From positions 1-40,753 of the forward strand of contig JADGJA010000113.1 in the NCBI GenBank assembly GCA_027596035.1: a DNA stretch of 40,753 bases, read 5' to 3'. The notes beneath the pieces are model-generated. The model made no database searches and had not been told where the DNA came from. It saw only the letters and a list, made by a program, of their open reading frames with translations. The position numbers were made by a program, and so were the translations under genes. Shown here one piece after another: positions 10,095-20,818 of the stretch; the first letter of the stretch is position 1; every line of letters begins with the position of its first letter. Source of the stretch: Thoreauomyces humboldtii (taxonomy: Eukaryota > Chytridiomycota > Chytridiomycetes > Spizellomycetales > Powellomycetaceae).

Positions 10095-11462
10095 ATGGCC
10101 TCTCGTCTCGCACTCTACGCACGGAGACCACCACGGCCAGTCCGCTTCTCGGAGATGCTCAAGTTCGGCTCGACTCCTTCCCCTGCCGTCCTCCTGAGCA
10201 GCTCTCGCTTCCTCGCAGACGAAATCAGTGTGCGACTGGCCCATCGTTACGCAGAGCTAGAGTCTCTTCCATACGGACTCAGCACCTCGCCAGAGGCAGT
10301 AACCGTCAGGAACTGGTACCAGACGAGCTTCAACGACCTGAACACATACTTTGACGAGATCGACGCTCACCTGCGGGACCCTGAACGAGCGCCAAAGTGG
10401 AGCCGCGGATGGTGGTCGCAAAAGTTTGCCAACGTCCTGTCGCCCAGCGACCCGAAGGTCTCGGCGATGGCAGTGCCAGCTGGAGTGTCCATCACCGGTG
10501 CTTTGATGGAAGCGCCACAAGCGCACTCGTCAGTATCACAGTCATTTCATCAGCAGCGTTACTTCAACGACCGAGAGCCAGTACTTCCTCCCCACATGCT
10601 CAACAGCATTCCGCATTATACCAAGCGTTTCAACACGCTCCTCCACGACATTGTTCAGCGTCACAATCCCGTGGTTCTCACCGTCTCACAAGCCATCCAA
10701 CGGCTTCTCCCACCTCACATGCCCCAGCACCACCCAGAAGTCCAAGCCTTTCTCAACCGGTTCCATTCGAACCGCGTGGGCGTGAGGATTCTCATCGGGC
10801 ATCACCTGGCCCTTTCCAATCCACAATCCCGACGGTTTCCGCATCACATCGGCATCGTCTCGACGGAAGCCGACGCGGCCACCATCGCAGGGGAAGCGGC
10901 CGACGACGCCATCGAGATCTGCGAGCAGGCCTTCGGCGATGCGCCCAAAGTCAACATCGTGGTCGATCGATCCGTGCATCCCGAAGCCCCCGTCTCCTTC
11001 GTCTACGTTCCCTCCCACATGCACCACATCCTCTTCGAGCTCCTCAAGAACGCCATGCGAGCCACGCTCATGAAGCACCAGGCCTCCTCCAACCCGTTCC
11101 CGGCCACTCCCGTCTCGGTCACCATCACGCCGACCCCCACCCACGTCGTCATCAAGGTCTCGGACAGCGGGACCGGGATACCGGCCTCCCAGCTTCCGAA
11201 CGTCATGACCTACGCTTACACCACGGCGAGACCCATCTTCGGAGAGGCGGGTGCTCCCATCAAGGATCCCTCGGAGCCACCGTTCCTGGGCTCGGAGCTC
11301 GAGGCTCCGATGGCTGGCTTCGGCTACGGACTCCCTCTCGCGAGACTCTACGCCAGGTTCTTCAAGGGAGATCTGACGCTAAAGTCCGTGGAAGGGAAGG
11401 GCACGGACGTGATCTTCACGGTCAAAAGAGACTGGGCGGACGACGGCGCCATCAACATGTAG
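10095..11462 (+). CDS. Mitochondrial protein kinase of the PDK/BCKDK family
   Basis: A single exon of 455 residues. It starts with an Arg-rich, mitochondrial-like presequence (MASRLALYARRPPRPVRF). The N-terminal four-helix-type region includes RLAHRYAELESLPYG and HNPVVLTVSQAIQ. The GHKL ATP-binding domain follows, with the N-box ELLKNAMRAT, the G1 box DSGTGIP, the TTARP stretch, and GFGYGLPLARLYARFFKGDL with EGKGTDVIF near the end. These are signature blocks of pyruvate dehydrogenase kinase and branched-chain ketoacid dehydrogenase kinase. Such enzymes sit in the matrix and switch off their dehydrogenase complex by phosphorylating E1. The text shows features of both (RILIGHHLAL, GTDVIF), so I leave the substrate open. 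The ATG at 10095 is the first one with the presequence. Confidence 0.92.
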   Translation: MASRLALYARRPPRPVRFSEMLKFGSTPSPAVLLSSSRFLADEISVRLAHRYAELESLPYGLSTSPEAVTVRNWYQTSFNDLNTYFDEIDAHLRDPERAPKWSRGWWSQKFANVLSPSDPKVSAMAVPAGVSITGALMEAPQAHSSVSQSFHQQRYFNDREPVLPPHMLNSIPHYTKRFNTLLHDIVQRHNPVVLTVSQAIQRLLPPHMPQHHPEVQAFLNRFHSNRVGVRILIGHHLALSNPQSRRFPHHIGIVSTEADAATIAGEAADDAIEICEQAFGDAPKVNIVVDRSVHPEAPVSFVYVPSHMHHILFELLKNAMRATLMKHQASSNPFPATPVSVTITPTPTHVVIKVSDSGTGIPASQLPNVMTYAYTTARPIFGEAGAPIKDPSEPPFLGSELEAPMAGFGYGLPLARLYARFFKGDLTLKSVEGKGTDVIFTVKRDWADDGAINM

Positions 11463-11829
11463 ACGGTTGTTTGGATTGTTTCCTCCATCGTTGTTTTTTT
11501 TTTTGGGAGTTTAAGTTTACATATGTTGCTAAAACAGAGGAGTGACTGGATGACGGGATTTGTTTGCCTTTTTCATCTTTCTTGCACATCTGCGCGCGCT
11601 ACGAGGAGGGGAAAATCGGAATGCGGCGATGCGATATGCACCGTCCGGTGTGTGGCAAACAGCAAGGGAAGTTGCACGGTTTTCATGTTCAAAGGGGTCT
11701 ACAATTGCGTTTTCTATCTTACGGAAAGTGTACGAAGTGAGGTTATGATGTCCTGCGTTCCTTCAGGGGACTACGGGTGGCCGGGCCATCCCGGCTTGAA
11801 AGAAGGGTAGGCTACCATGAGCTACGCGT
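11463..11829. other. 3' region between convergent genes
   Basis: No gene is seen. A T-rich run at about 11490-11503 follows the kinase stop by roughly 30 bases and would fit a 3' untranslated region. The minus-strand His-rich gene ends at 11830. Confidence 0.5.
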
Positions 11830-13534
11830 TCATCTCCTGGTTGAAACGTTCGTGGGGTTGCACTTTCGTGCGGTTCGAGCGCGGTACGCTTGAATCGTTG
11901 CGGTTGCGGTAGCCGTGGCCTCCGTCAGTCCGACGTCCGTTTGGACAGGACCAGCGAGGAACGCTTGGGTGTGATGTCCGACACCCGAGGAATGGTGACC
12001 CACCCCGGATGAGTGATGACCTACGCCCGAGCTGTGGTGTCCCTTGCGAATGGCCGAAGACGATGTCTGGGTGGACGACGATTGAGCGGCGACGTCGGAT
12101 GTCGAAGTGGTGAAACGATGGCCTCCAGATGTGTGGTGGCCGATCCCCGACGAGTGATGACCGACGCCTGAACTGTGGTGTCCGACGGTGTACGTGGGCG
12201 CCGCCGCGGATGAAGATGAAGATGTGGTGACGACCGACGTGACTCCCACGTTTGCTGGCACGTCGGCTGGCACGTCGGTTGTCCTCGTGTGATGCCCACC
12301 AGAACTGTGGTGCCCGACACCCGAGGAATGATGTCCAACTGTCGAGCTGTGGTGGCCGCGAGTGAAACTCTGAGGAGTGGGCTTCGTCGGTACTGCGGTC
12401 GCAGTCGTCTTGCCGGCTCCCATATCCGAAGTTCCTGTCGATGCAGCCGCAGTGGTTGTTGCAATCGAAGGTTCCATCCCGGTCGGTGCGTCAGCACTCG
12501 GCTCGTTGATCGGGACTTCGACGCTCCCCGTCTCGATCGGCACGGCCGTCGTCAAGGCGGGCGTGACGGGCATGTCGGTCGGGAACGGTCCAGCCTCCGT
12601 CACGGAAGCGATGGGAGGTAGACCGTCCGTCAACACCACGCCGACTGTTCCGACACCCGTAAGTTCGTCGATGAGTTCGTCCGGAGTCCACTCTGGCATC
12701 CTTCTCGCGACGTTGTTGGTCACGAATCCAAGATCGCTCGCCGTAGCGCAGTCCAAAGTCGTTCCGGAGGGATAGACGGCTCCAGTGAACGGGTTGACGA
12801 CGGTCGAATTGGTCGTGAAGACGAACCCACCGGCCGTGGCTTCCGGGGTTCCTGGTCGAACGTTGCACGTGTTTCCAAGTCCCGTGGAATCCGCAACGTC
12901 GCCCATGATGAACGTGGCCGTATCGAGGGCCATCCCCACAGCCGTCTGCGTCTCGAACCCGAGTTTCACTATCGCCTTGGCGAGGGCGAGCTCCGTCGCC
13001 CTGTTTCCCGCACTCGAGGCTGCTCCGCCGGCAGGATCCTGGTGCTGCACGATGCCGACCAGCTCCGAGTTGACCGGGATGGCGGTGGCGTTGTCGGACT
13101 GACCTCCGACGGTCGGCGTGTTTCGTTCCAACGCTCTGAACTGCAACGCTCGAGCGATGCAGAGCGGTCTGATCGCTGCCGAGAGTTTCTTGCAGTTGGT
13201 GATCGTGACATCGGCGACGTGGAGCTGAAGGTTGGCCGGATTCTTGTCGGCGGCAGCTGAAGTCGTCAAGGCAGCAAGGGCAGCAGCTGGGAGGGAGAGC
13301 GCCAAGCTGGGATCCGGGTACCCTTGTGGAGCGGACGAGAAGACGGTGCGGACCTGTGACGATATGGAAGAGTTGAGAACACTGTTGTTGTTCGATTTTT
13401 CGATCCGGGGAAGACAGACTTACCGCGTTGACGATCATGTCATGAGAGTGCTCCTGTGGGGTCTCTGCTCTGACAGTTAACGCAAGGACTATACTCATGG
13501 CTGCCAGAGCCGCTGAAGAGATCGTAGCTCTCAT
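11830..13534 (-). CDS. Secreted His-rich repeat protein (GHHSS repeats)
   Basis: Exon 1 is 13534-13424 and exon 2 is 13353-11830, with a 70-nt intron (GTAAGT to TCACAG) and phase 0, giving 544 residues. The N-terminus (MRATISSAALAAMSIVLALTVRA) is a signal peptide. The first half looks folded and carries a few cysteines. The second half is low complexity (Ser, Thr, Ala, Val, Pro) and holds three clusters of the repeat GHHSSGV, at about 12289-12363, 12121-12190 and 11969-12043: eight GHHSS units plus GHHT caps in all. His pairs at such density suggest metal binding (Zn, Cu, Ni) or a surface or wall protein, but this is inference. No family was recognised for the N-terminal half. No GPI signal is evident at the C-terminus, which is basic. 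Confidence 0.82.
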
Positions 13535-14282
13535 AATTGCTTTGCTGAACGAGTATTCACCAGAAGTTGAGTAGATAACGGATGTCGTGCTGAATGTCTC
13601 GAGGTAAATGACGAGACTTTACAAATATGTTTAACCTTGAGAGAGCCAAGGTTCCCCTCGACAAACGTCGATGGCAGGACCCTGAACGCCCATCATGGTT
13701 CTCGCATGCCGATTGGAATGACTTCGGGGGGGAGTGCCTATGGGGGAGTGCAAACGTTTTCCACCCAGAGACTTTCCACACGTTCGAAACATGTTTGGAT
13801 GCCCTTTGGACAGCTGGACCGATTAGGTAAGCACACCAACTCCGCTCGCAATGTGTAACTGCTGCGCTCTCGCTCGGACAGGAGCCTCCCCAGGGACTGA
13901 ATGGCCATTGCCGGTCTTTATTCACGGGCGGATAGATAGAGTTTTCGCAGATCGTCTGGTGGGATTAAGCAACCATGGAAAGTGACGGATCGCTGGAATC
14001 GCAACCCTTGGACCGTTCGGTGCCATTCATCAACAGCTTCGGCAGCAGGAACGCTCAACTCTCACCGGGAACGTACATCGTTTTTCCTCGTGGTTCTGAT
14101 CCTTGAGAGCGGATAGTTTTGTTGATTTCTGTAGAGCAGACCGCCACACGATTAGCAAAAGATGGCATCGAATGGCCAGTGCTGAGTTCCCCCCGGAGAT
14201 TTTCGAGACTTGCTCAATATATAGCGACCCGCTCTCGATGCCCCTCCTCTTTTCTCTAGGCAACTTGACATCTTCGAAAACC
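13535..14282. other. Intergenic, no gene recognised
   Basis: Divergent promoter region between the His-rich gene (minus) and the JAMM protease gene (plus). ORFs on both strands are short and without motifs. A TATA-like ATATATAG lies near 14216-14223, about 60 bases before the 5' leader intron of the downstream gene. Confidence 0.45.
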
Positions 14283-14424
14283 GTAAGTACAGCCTTATCT
14301 GTCTCTTCGGGTTTTTTCGTGCTGAATGACGCCTCGTCACACTCCTCGCATGTTCTTTCTTCTTTCCATCCCAGGTTGGCACCACCACCACCATCACCAC
14401 CAACAATCACCACCAACCACCAAG

Positions 14425-15740
14425 ATGCCTTGTTTCCTCCCTTTCTCTTTCTCCTCCTCTTCCTCCAGCGTCGGCCCTTCCAAGGTGCGTTTCGGCCGCA
14501 ACTCGTCTACGGCCGTCAATAGCCAGGCAGAGTTGCCGACAAGCCTGGCTAGAGACGCCGTCACACATACGGACGAGTTGCAGGCAGATTCCGCCGAAGT
14601 TGGCGTCGGCGCGCCCAGCAACCCGAACCGTCGGCCTCTTACCTGGTTGCGTCGGATCCTGGCAAGATCCGGTCGCAAGACCAGGGAACAATCCGAGGCG
14701 ACGGCAAGGGCAGAGCACGGGGGATCCGCCGCCACCCTTCCTCCCACCCCTCGTCGCTCTGCTGGCAAGGTCGGACGCGCCATCCGGTCCGCCTTCCAGG
14801 TGCTGAAGGCCGGTAGCGGTCAAGCCAGCGCGCGGCGTCCCACACCACTCGCACGTCCAGGGACCACGTGCGAGGAGGAGGGACGTGTCGTCGCTGCTCT
14901 CACGGCTTCGACCCTTCCGTCGTTCCAGACGGACGAGCTCGTCGCCATTCCGAACTCGCTCCGTCGTGACTTCCTCCTGCTTGCGGATGGCTCGCGGAAC
15001 GAGACCGTAGGATACTTGTTCGGCCGATCCGAGCCCTGGCAAGGCTCTGGGGAGGCTGAGCAGCGTGCATTCTCGACCATTAAGAGAGTCACGCACGTCA
15101 TCCTTCCACCCCAGGTGGCGACCTCATGCGCCTGCGAGGTGGTGGATGACGGAGTGTCCATCTGCTTGTGGGGGGAGTCACACAACCTGGAGCTACTGGG
15201 CTGGATGTAAGCTTCTGACTTTTGGTTCCCACGGTTGTACGCATGTTCTGTACTTACCTCTGTTTTGTTCTTTGCGTTTTCCTCTTTGACAAGCCACACC
15301 CACCCGTCCCAAGGGCTCTTTATGAGCTCGGTGGATCTTCACCAGCACTTTGGCTTCCAGTGCGTTGCGCCTTCGGCAGTGTCCGTGGTGATGTCGGGTA
15401 TCCACGGATGCGGCGTATTCGCTCTCACGGCCGCCTGCGGGATGCCTGCGATCATGCAGTGCGAACGCGGCGCCCCCCCACAAACTTTTCACGGTCACAG
15501 CGACGAAAGCGCGGGCGGTGTCGTCTACCGGGTAACTTTTGTGACCGGGTTTATACCTATGGGAAACTCCTGCAGTATTGCTGACCTCTTCCTTGTATGG
15601 CTCCTCCTCAGCGGGTAGACGGTACAGATGGTTTCGTGCTCTGGGATGACGGACCTCTCGTTGCAGTGGATACGAGAGCGGACATCACACCAGAAGGCAT
15701 GAGCCAGCTGTCCCGCTTGCAGGAAATGTTCGGTCGTTGA
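14425..15740 (+). CDS. AMSH/STAMBP-type JAMM deubiquitinase
   Basis: Three exons (14425-15206, 15294-15531, 15612-15740) give 382 residues in frame. A leader intron (14283-14374, GTAAGT..CCCAG) probably precedes the ATG. The N-terminal 190 residues are basic and Ser/Arg-rich, with no MIT or USP8-dimer region that I can see. The catalytic MPN+ domain follows: the likely catalytic Glu in NETVGYLFG, then THVILPPQ, SHNLELLGW, and, joined across the intron, IHTHPSQGLFMSSVDLH. The H-x-H...S..D residues of the JAMM zinc site are all present. AMSH enzymes cut Lys63-linked ubiquitin on endosomal cargo next to ESCRT-0. The C-terminus (GFVLWDDGPLVAVDTR) closes the domain. Losing the MIT region would alter how it is recruited. 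Confidence 0.9.
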
Positions 15741-16132
15741 GGGAGGGAGGGGGTTGGAGTGGGGACTGGTGCTCTTCCCTGCCGCCGCGGGAATCACCCG
15801 ACGGCACCATGCGATCAGGCTGGGCGTCATCAGGAGAGTCGAAGAAGTGTCACGCGAAGTGCATCTTTCTGTCGGCTAGGAGAGGGCGAGAAGCCAACGG
15901 AAGTCCGAGACTTCTGGTTTGGTGAGGGGGATTGGGATTAAAGGGTTCAGGACGAGACGATCCTGGGAACTTCAAGAGAGCCGAAGAAGTTGATCTTCTT
16001 GGGCATGTACAGTGTTGGAAATGTCGGAGGACTCGGGCGGATAGGGCCGGGACTTCGATCGAGCCGACGAGCAGGCTTGTCGGATCAAGGGTCCTCGGAG
16101 AAGTCGAACTTCCCTGAGGAGCGAATCACCTA
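15741..16132. other. Intergenic, no gene recognised
   Basis: Short ORFs only, with no motif. It leads directly into the 169-bp tandem repeat. Confidence 0.45.
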
Positions 16133-16632
16133 GCGCGGCACACAGACTTGCTATTCAATGTCGTGTTCGTGTTCGAGTCATCAGCTGGACTGACCCTCGA
16201 CATCATCAAGAACCGAAGACCATATTCTTCTCTTGGCGAACCTTGCCGGCCGGAGCAGACGCTCGGAATAGCCTCCCCACAGTGTCGTCTCCCCCAGACG
16301 AGCGCGGCACACGAACTCGCATTCCAGTGTCGTATTCGTCTTCGAGTTATCAGCTGGACTGACACTCGACATCGTCAAGAACCGAAGACTATATTCTTCT
16401 CTTGGCGAACCTTGCCGGCCGGAGCAGACACTCGGACTAGCCTTCCCACAGTGTCTTCTCCCCCAGACGAGCGCGGCACACGGACTTGTTATCCAATGTC
16501 GTATTCATCTTCGAGTCATCAGCTGGACTGACACTCGACATCATCAAGAACCGAAGACCATATTCTTCTCTTGACGAACTTTGCTGGCGGGCGCAGACAC
16601 TCGGACTAGCCATCCCACAGTGTCTACTTCGT
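16133..16632. repeat. 169-bp tandem repeat, about three copies
   Basis: GCGCGGC starts at 16133, 16302 and 16471, exactly 169 bases apart. Each unit continues with CATCAGCTGGACTGAC, AAGAACCGAAGAC, ATATTCTTCTCTTG and CACAGTGTC at matching offsets. The third copy is the most diverged and ends near 16632. As 169 is not a multiple of three, the frame changes in each copy, so the unit is not a protein repeat. ORFs drawn across it are artefacts. Confidence 0.88.
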
Positions 16633-17206
16633 CGGAATGGGCGACATCCTGCACAGTATAGGGAGCCTCACTCTGTCGCTCAACATTCACAACGCACATA
16701 GACGCTGCCAATTCGAAGCTCCAAACCACTACTTGTTTGCTCTGGCAGCAAAACGCCACGGTCATGCAGAAGCTGGCTTCACGGAGAGCATCGCACATAC
16801 TTCCGACCGCATCCGTGCTCTGGCACATGCAGCACATTTCTTATGTAAGTTCCTGCTTGCGCGATCAATTGTGTTCATCATTGACATGTTCTTTCTCTTC
16901 AGACCCGATTCAATCTGTATATTTACTCCGTATTCCATGGTGGAAGCACGTTGTCCTTGTCTTACCCAGGCTTAAGCAAGCAATAGGTATCGTAAATTTT
17001 AACCTCCTATAATATTGAGGATTCACACTGATATTTCTTATAACAGTAACAGCACTTCCTCCCGCCGCTCGGCCGGATCCTTAGGCTTGTGAGGCCGAAT
17101 CTGTAATTCGGCCATGTAAAGCACAAGTTGACTTGCGAAAGGTGACTTGCGATGATATCTGCTAAGCTCACAACTTGAGGTTAAGTTTCTCATACTTTCT
17201 CTTCAG
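16633..17206. other. Gene-poor stretch with intron-like signals and a hairpin
   Basis: No coding family is recognised. GTAAGT at about 16844 and TTCTCTTCAG ending near 16903 look like an intron, but the flanking frames have no motif. A perfect hairpin GGCCGAAT-CTGTA-ATTCGGCC lies at 17093-17113. Confidence 0.35.
17093..17113. repeat. Short perfect inverted repeat (8-bp arms, 5-base loop)
   Basis: GGCCGAAT at 17093-17100 and ATTCGGCC at 17106-17113 flank CTGTA. It could be a transcript end, a protein site or a chance palindrome. No gene ends next to it. Confidence 0.5.
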
Positions 17207-17780
17207 GAATATCTCATCCGCCCCTCGTGGTCCATCCCACGTTATGCCAATGACCAAGTGGTACCACAGCCCAACTGCCCACGTGGGAACTTCACAGCAT
17301 CGCCTTCGCCGAATTCGCCTAGCTTTCGCCATTCCCTTTGCCCCGCACCGACGCCGGCTTGGTGAGTGGTCTGAGCTGCTCTCTATCCTATGACAATTCA
17401 CTGACACTTTCATGGTCGTTTCCCCAGATTCCGGACATCATTCGCCAATGTCGTTCCTTTCAACGATCCCGCTCTACCGCGGAATCTTCTGTCTCGATGT
17501 CTTTAGGTGTCGAAGACGCTTTCGCCAGTCCGTTTTGCAAAGATCACTAGCGTGCCTAGTCCCGGTCGATGCACCAACCTCTAGCTCATATGCGAGCCAA
17601 TCGCTTCGAACAGAAAAGATTGTCTGCAGTGTAAGTAGCTAGATCATGTCTTTTGAGCAGTGTTCATACCTGACATTCTTTCTTCTTGCCTTTTAGACTC
17701 CACGCCTCCAGGTATCCGTCATCTCCCTGTAATAGTACAAAACTTCCGTGTCCGAGTTCCACCAAGTTCTCCGCGCCGCC
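17207..17780 (+). other. Probable spliced transcript of unknown coding potential
   Basis: Well-formed splice sites follow each other on the plus strand: an acceptor TTCTCTTCAG near 17206, an intron GTGAGT..CCCCAG (about 17360-17428), and an intron GTAAGT..CCTTTTAG (about 17631-17697). One frame stays open through the first two exons (HVMPMTKWYHSP, then DSGHHSPMSFLST), phase 0 at the second junction, and meets a stop about 12 codons into the third. The composition is not clearly protein-like and no family is recognised. It may be a non-coding RNA, a lineage-specific gene or a decayed one. Confidence 0.3.
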
Positions 17781-19219
17781 GCGCTCGCTTCACTTAGCAG
17801 TTAGCTCGAGAAAGAAGCTCATGGGCGACCTCAGCCAGCTACCTTCGAAACTTCAACACAACGTCAAAGCGTCGTCAGCAAGAGTTTATGACGAGGCAGT
17901 CAAACGTGAGATTGATCTGGTCAATTCAAAGATTGTTGTGTTATTTGTAACTCGCGCTAACCTTCGCTTCCTGATTCTGCTTTTGTGCCCGGTAGGAGGC
18001 GAGACCTCAATCACACAGACCGTCCTCAATGTCGTGCGGAACAACCCGTACTTATCATGAAGGCGCTTGGCCAGTTCGCAATGCCGACCTCGCTTCTTGC
18101 CCACACAGTCCACGCCCGCAGTCAATAATCGCAAATCCTCGCGCATGCATTCAAACATTTTCGGTTGCTGATCTCTACAAAGCTTCGTAAGTTACGTGCC
18201 TGATACTCGATACGTTCGTCAACCAGTCCTAATCTCAAGCATAGCATGTATCAGTTCAAAAGCCGCTACCAAGAAATCTGCCTCCCTATGCGACTAGTCC
18301 TCAAGGCAAGGCCACCAGAAAAGCCTCGGTATACCTTGCGTCACCTCCGAGGAGAATACAGCGCGAGAGCCGTTCGCATCAGTTCTCTCGCTCGGCGGAA
18401 ACTCTTCGAGTACGCCAACGCTTATCGGGAAGCGTTGCCCTTCAGCAGGGTATCCACGATTCGGCCCAACAGTTCGGCAGTATCTCGAGCATTCACCGAG
18501 CGACAACCTCTCGCCGAGTACTTCGAAACATCCTAGGACCCAGCTTTGTGTTCGGTTCTCGTCCGCCCAACGGGTACTATATCGTTCAACACGGTCCATT
18601 CTCGTCGAAAGGCAGCTAACATTTGGCAATTTTAGCAGAGTCTCCAAGCTCGCGCGGGTCTGGCATTTGCCCAATAGGCGCATTTGATGATTCAACGATA
18701 GGACATTTCGGTTGGAAGACTCTTCGCAAAGGACGATCAAGGACTTTAGCAGAAACATAATGAAACGATAGATGATCGAAGACCTTATAAACAATATATC
18801 AGATTTACAATTCCCGAAAGTCAATGTGAGGAGACGTGCGCTAACGATCTTAGATGCGAAAATGCCTGGTAGCTTGCAGTCGCAGACGCCGATGATAAAC
18901 GCAGAAACGTCGGAGACCACGGACATCTAGACGGACACGGACATCAGACCAGGCGTTGGATCGCCAGACAAGGGAACTGGGGTCAACTCCGTGATGGACG
19001 TCTTCCAATTTCTACGAGCGATCCTCGGTCCCCTGCAGGTCCAACGAGGCACGGAATCTGAAGCGACGTTCGAGATGCTCGTTGCATTCTGAGCGCAGGG
19101 CTTCTTTGTGGCTTTGCAAAGTCTCGAGAAGTCGGTCCGATGGATTCGGACTCTTTTGCCCTTTGGGTCTTCGAAGGCAAGCGCTTCCCTCCATCTTGCC
19201 GCCAGTCATCGTCAAAGCG
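17781..19219. other. Gene-poor stretch
   Basis: Several ORFs of 90-210 codons occur on both strands (the longest at 18294-18926, minus), but none has a motif, a signal peptide or a conserved look. Decayed genes or transposon remains are possible. Confidence 0.35.
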
Positions 19220-20695
19220 ATGTCGACGTTCCACGTCTCCGTGACTTGCGACACCAACGGTAGAACACTTGCGCTCCCGCACGGCACGACTATACTGGGC
19301 CGCAGCAACAAGGATCTCGGTCTGGATGCCTTCCGCTCGTACGTGTCTCGGGAACAAGCACGTCAGCCCACAGCCGAGGGTGACCTGACCTGGTGAACCA
19401 TAACAACGACAGCGTAGGCTGAGCAAGCAGCAACTACAGATCGTCGTCGATGCAAGAGCAAGGACTGTCACAGCCGAAAGGGTAGATGGTCTTTCAATTT
19501 GCTCGATCTTTGTCATCGGTTCTCCTAAGAAGCTTCTTCCTTACAGCTGGGAACCAACGCCTCCTACTTGAACTCACGACCACTGCCCAAGGGCACCGTT
19601 ACCCAGCTGAAAAACAAGGATGAGATCAATCTGGTGACCAACCTTCATCTCTGCCGATTTGCGATCGTCGAAACGCTTTTCTCCACACTCCCGTCGTCCC
19701 CACCAAAATACGGAGATGATTTCTCTCGACAAAACAGCCTTCTCGTCGACGACAAGGGCGGTGACGATGAACGACTCGAGAGAATCGAAGAGGAGGAACG
19801 GTTGCCTCATGATGACGATGACGACGAATCGGACCGAGGGGGTGCCGGCCAATATAAGGGTCCGATGTGGCCAGAGGATTTCTCGGACGAAAGCGACGAC
19901 GTTATCGGTTCTGGGATAGATGACTGGAGTCAAGACGAGAAGTCCGAGGGAAACAAAAGGGAGGAGGCCACTGCGTCACCGCGAGGCGTGAAACGTTCCG
20001 CAGAAAACAGTCCAGCCCAGCTACCTCGCGCCAAGAAAAAGCTAACGCGAGCGCCTCCCGTCAAGATGGAAACTGTATCGGTCAAGTCAGGAGAGCGCCG
20101 TGTCACCGGCTACGGCGTCTTTGCCAAAAAGATGCGAGCAGAGCTCAAACGTGAATATCCCGATCATCCGTCGACGGTCATCACCAAGATGCTGAAGAGA
20201 CGATGGGCTGAATTAAACGATGCTGAGCGCGAGGTATGCATGCTGCCAACTTTTTCATGTACATTTGATGTCTCACAACGTTTCTTCCGCGCCACCACAA
20301 AGGCGGCCAATGTGGAAGCAGACGAGCATAACGCAGCTCTGGAATCTGACTCTCTTACAGCGACTAGCAGCAAAACACAACAAAGGAATGCCCGTGCAGC
20401 TTCCACTCCCGCTGCATCACCATCTCCTCCACCTAACCAGCCATCGCCACGGCCCGGAGCAACGATCCCAGTGCACAGCGATGTTAGCGATGTGGCGGAA
20501 CCGATGAACCATGGCCTGCCGCTCCTCTATTCAAGTCCGCACAAGATGGTTCTAGACGAGCCTCAACATCCCGCGAGCAGCCAGGCAGGTGGGTCGCACG
20601 ACACGCTTCCCGCTCTCTATCGGAAAGGCACGGGACGATCAGTCGAAGCATCGTCTCTGTTCGGAATGTCGGATAGTGGGAGCGACACGGCCTGA
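19220..20695 (+). CDS. FHA-domain protein with an HMG-box-like region
   Basis: Exons are 19220-19338, 19418-19481, 19547-20233 and 20303-20695 (introns of 79, 65 and 69 nt), giving 420 residues. The last intron is a multiple of three and free of stops, so the unspliced form (443 residues) is also open. The FHA domain at residues 1-95 has LPHGTTILGRS, then SKQQLQIVVD and LGTNASYLN built across the first two junctions. It resembles the FHA domains of polynucleotide kinase and aprataxin type. An acidic run (DDDDDESD) follows, then RAKKKLTR, and an HMG-box-like segment (GYGVFAKKMRAELKREYP, then MLKRRWAELNDAERE). The tail is Pro/Ser-rich. FHA domains bind phosphothreonine and HMG boxes bind DNA, so a nuclear role in DNA repair or transcription is inferred. 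Confidence 0.72.
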
Positions 20696-20818
20696 AGAGC
20701 TCAAAGATGTACCGAGAACCAGGCTCTTTATGGCGAGAGCTCGCGGAACCGGTCTTCCCGAGCAGTTTCTCCCCATAATGTGATATATATATGTATGATT
20801 CATTAGAAAACACCTCCA

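Noticed and set aside
9519..10354. Long ORFs through the CT-rich region upstream of the PDK-family gene
   Set aside because: They read as Ser/Leu or Arg/Glu runs from the dinucleotide repeats and have no family motif.
10397..11545. 382-codon ORF overlapping the mitochondrial kinase in another frame
   Set aside because: It is a shadow frame of GC-rich coding sequence; the kinase frame holds every GHKL motif.
12491..13534. 347-codon minus ORF starting at the same ATG as the His-rich protein
   Set aside because: It reads through the 70-nt intron and then follows the wrong frame; the spliced frame gives the consistent secreted protein.
16148..16531. 127-codon ORF over the 169-bp repeat
   Set aside because: The unit is not a multiple of three, so each copy is read in a different frame.
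18294..18926. 210-codon minus ORF in the gene-poor region
   Set aside because: No motif, odd composition and no neighbouring splice structure.
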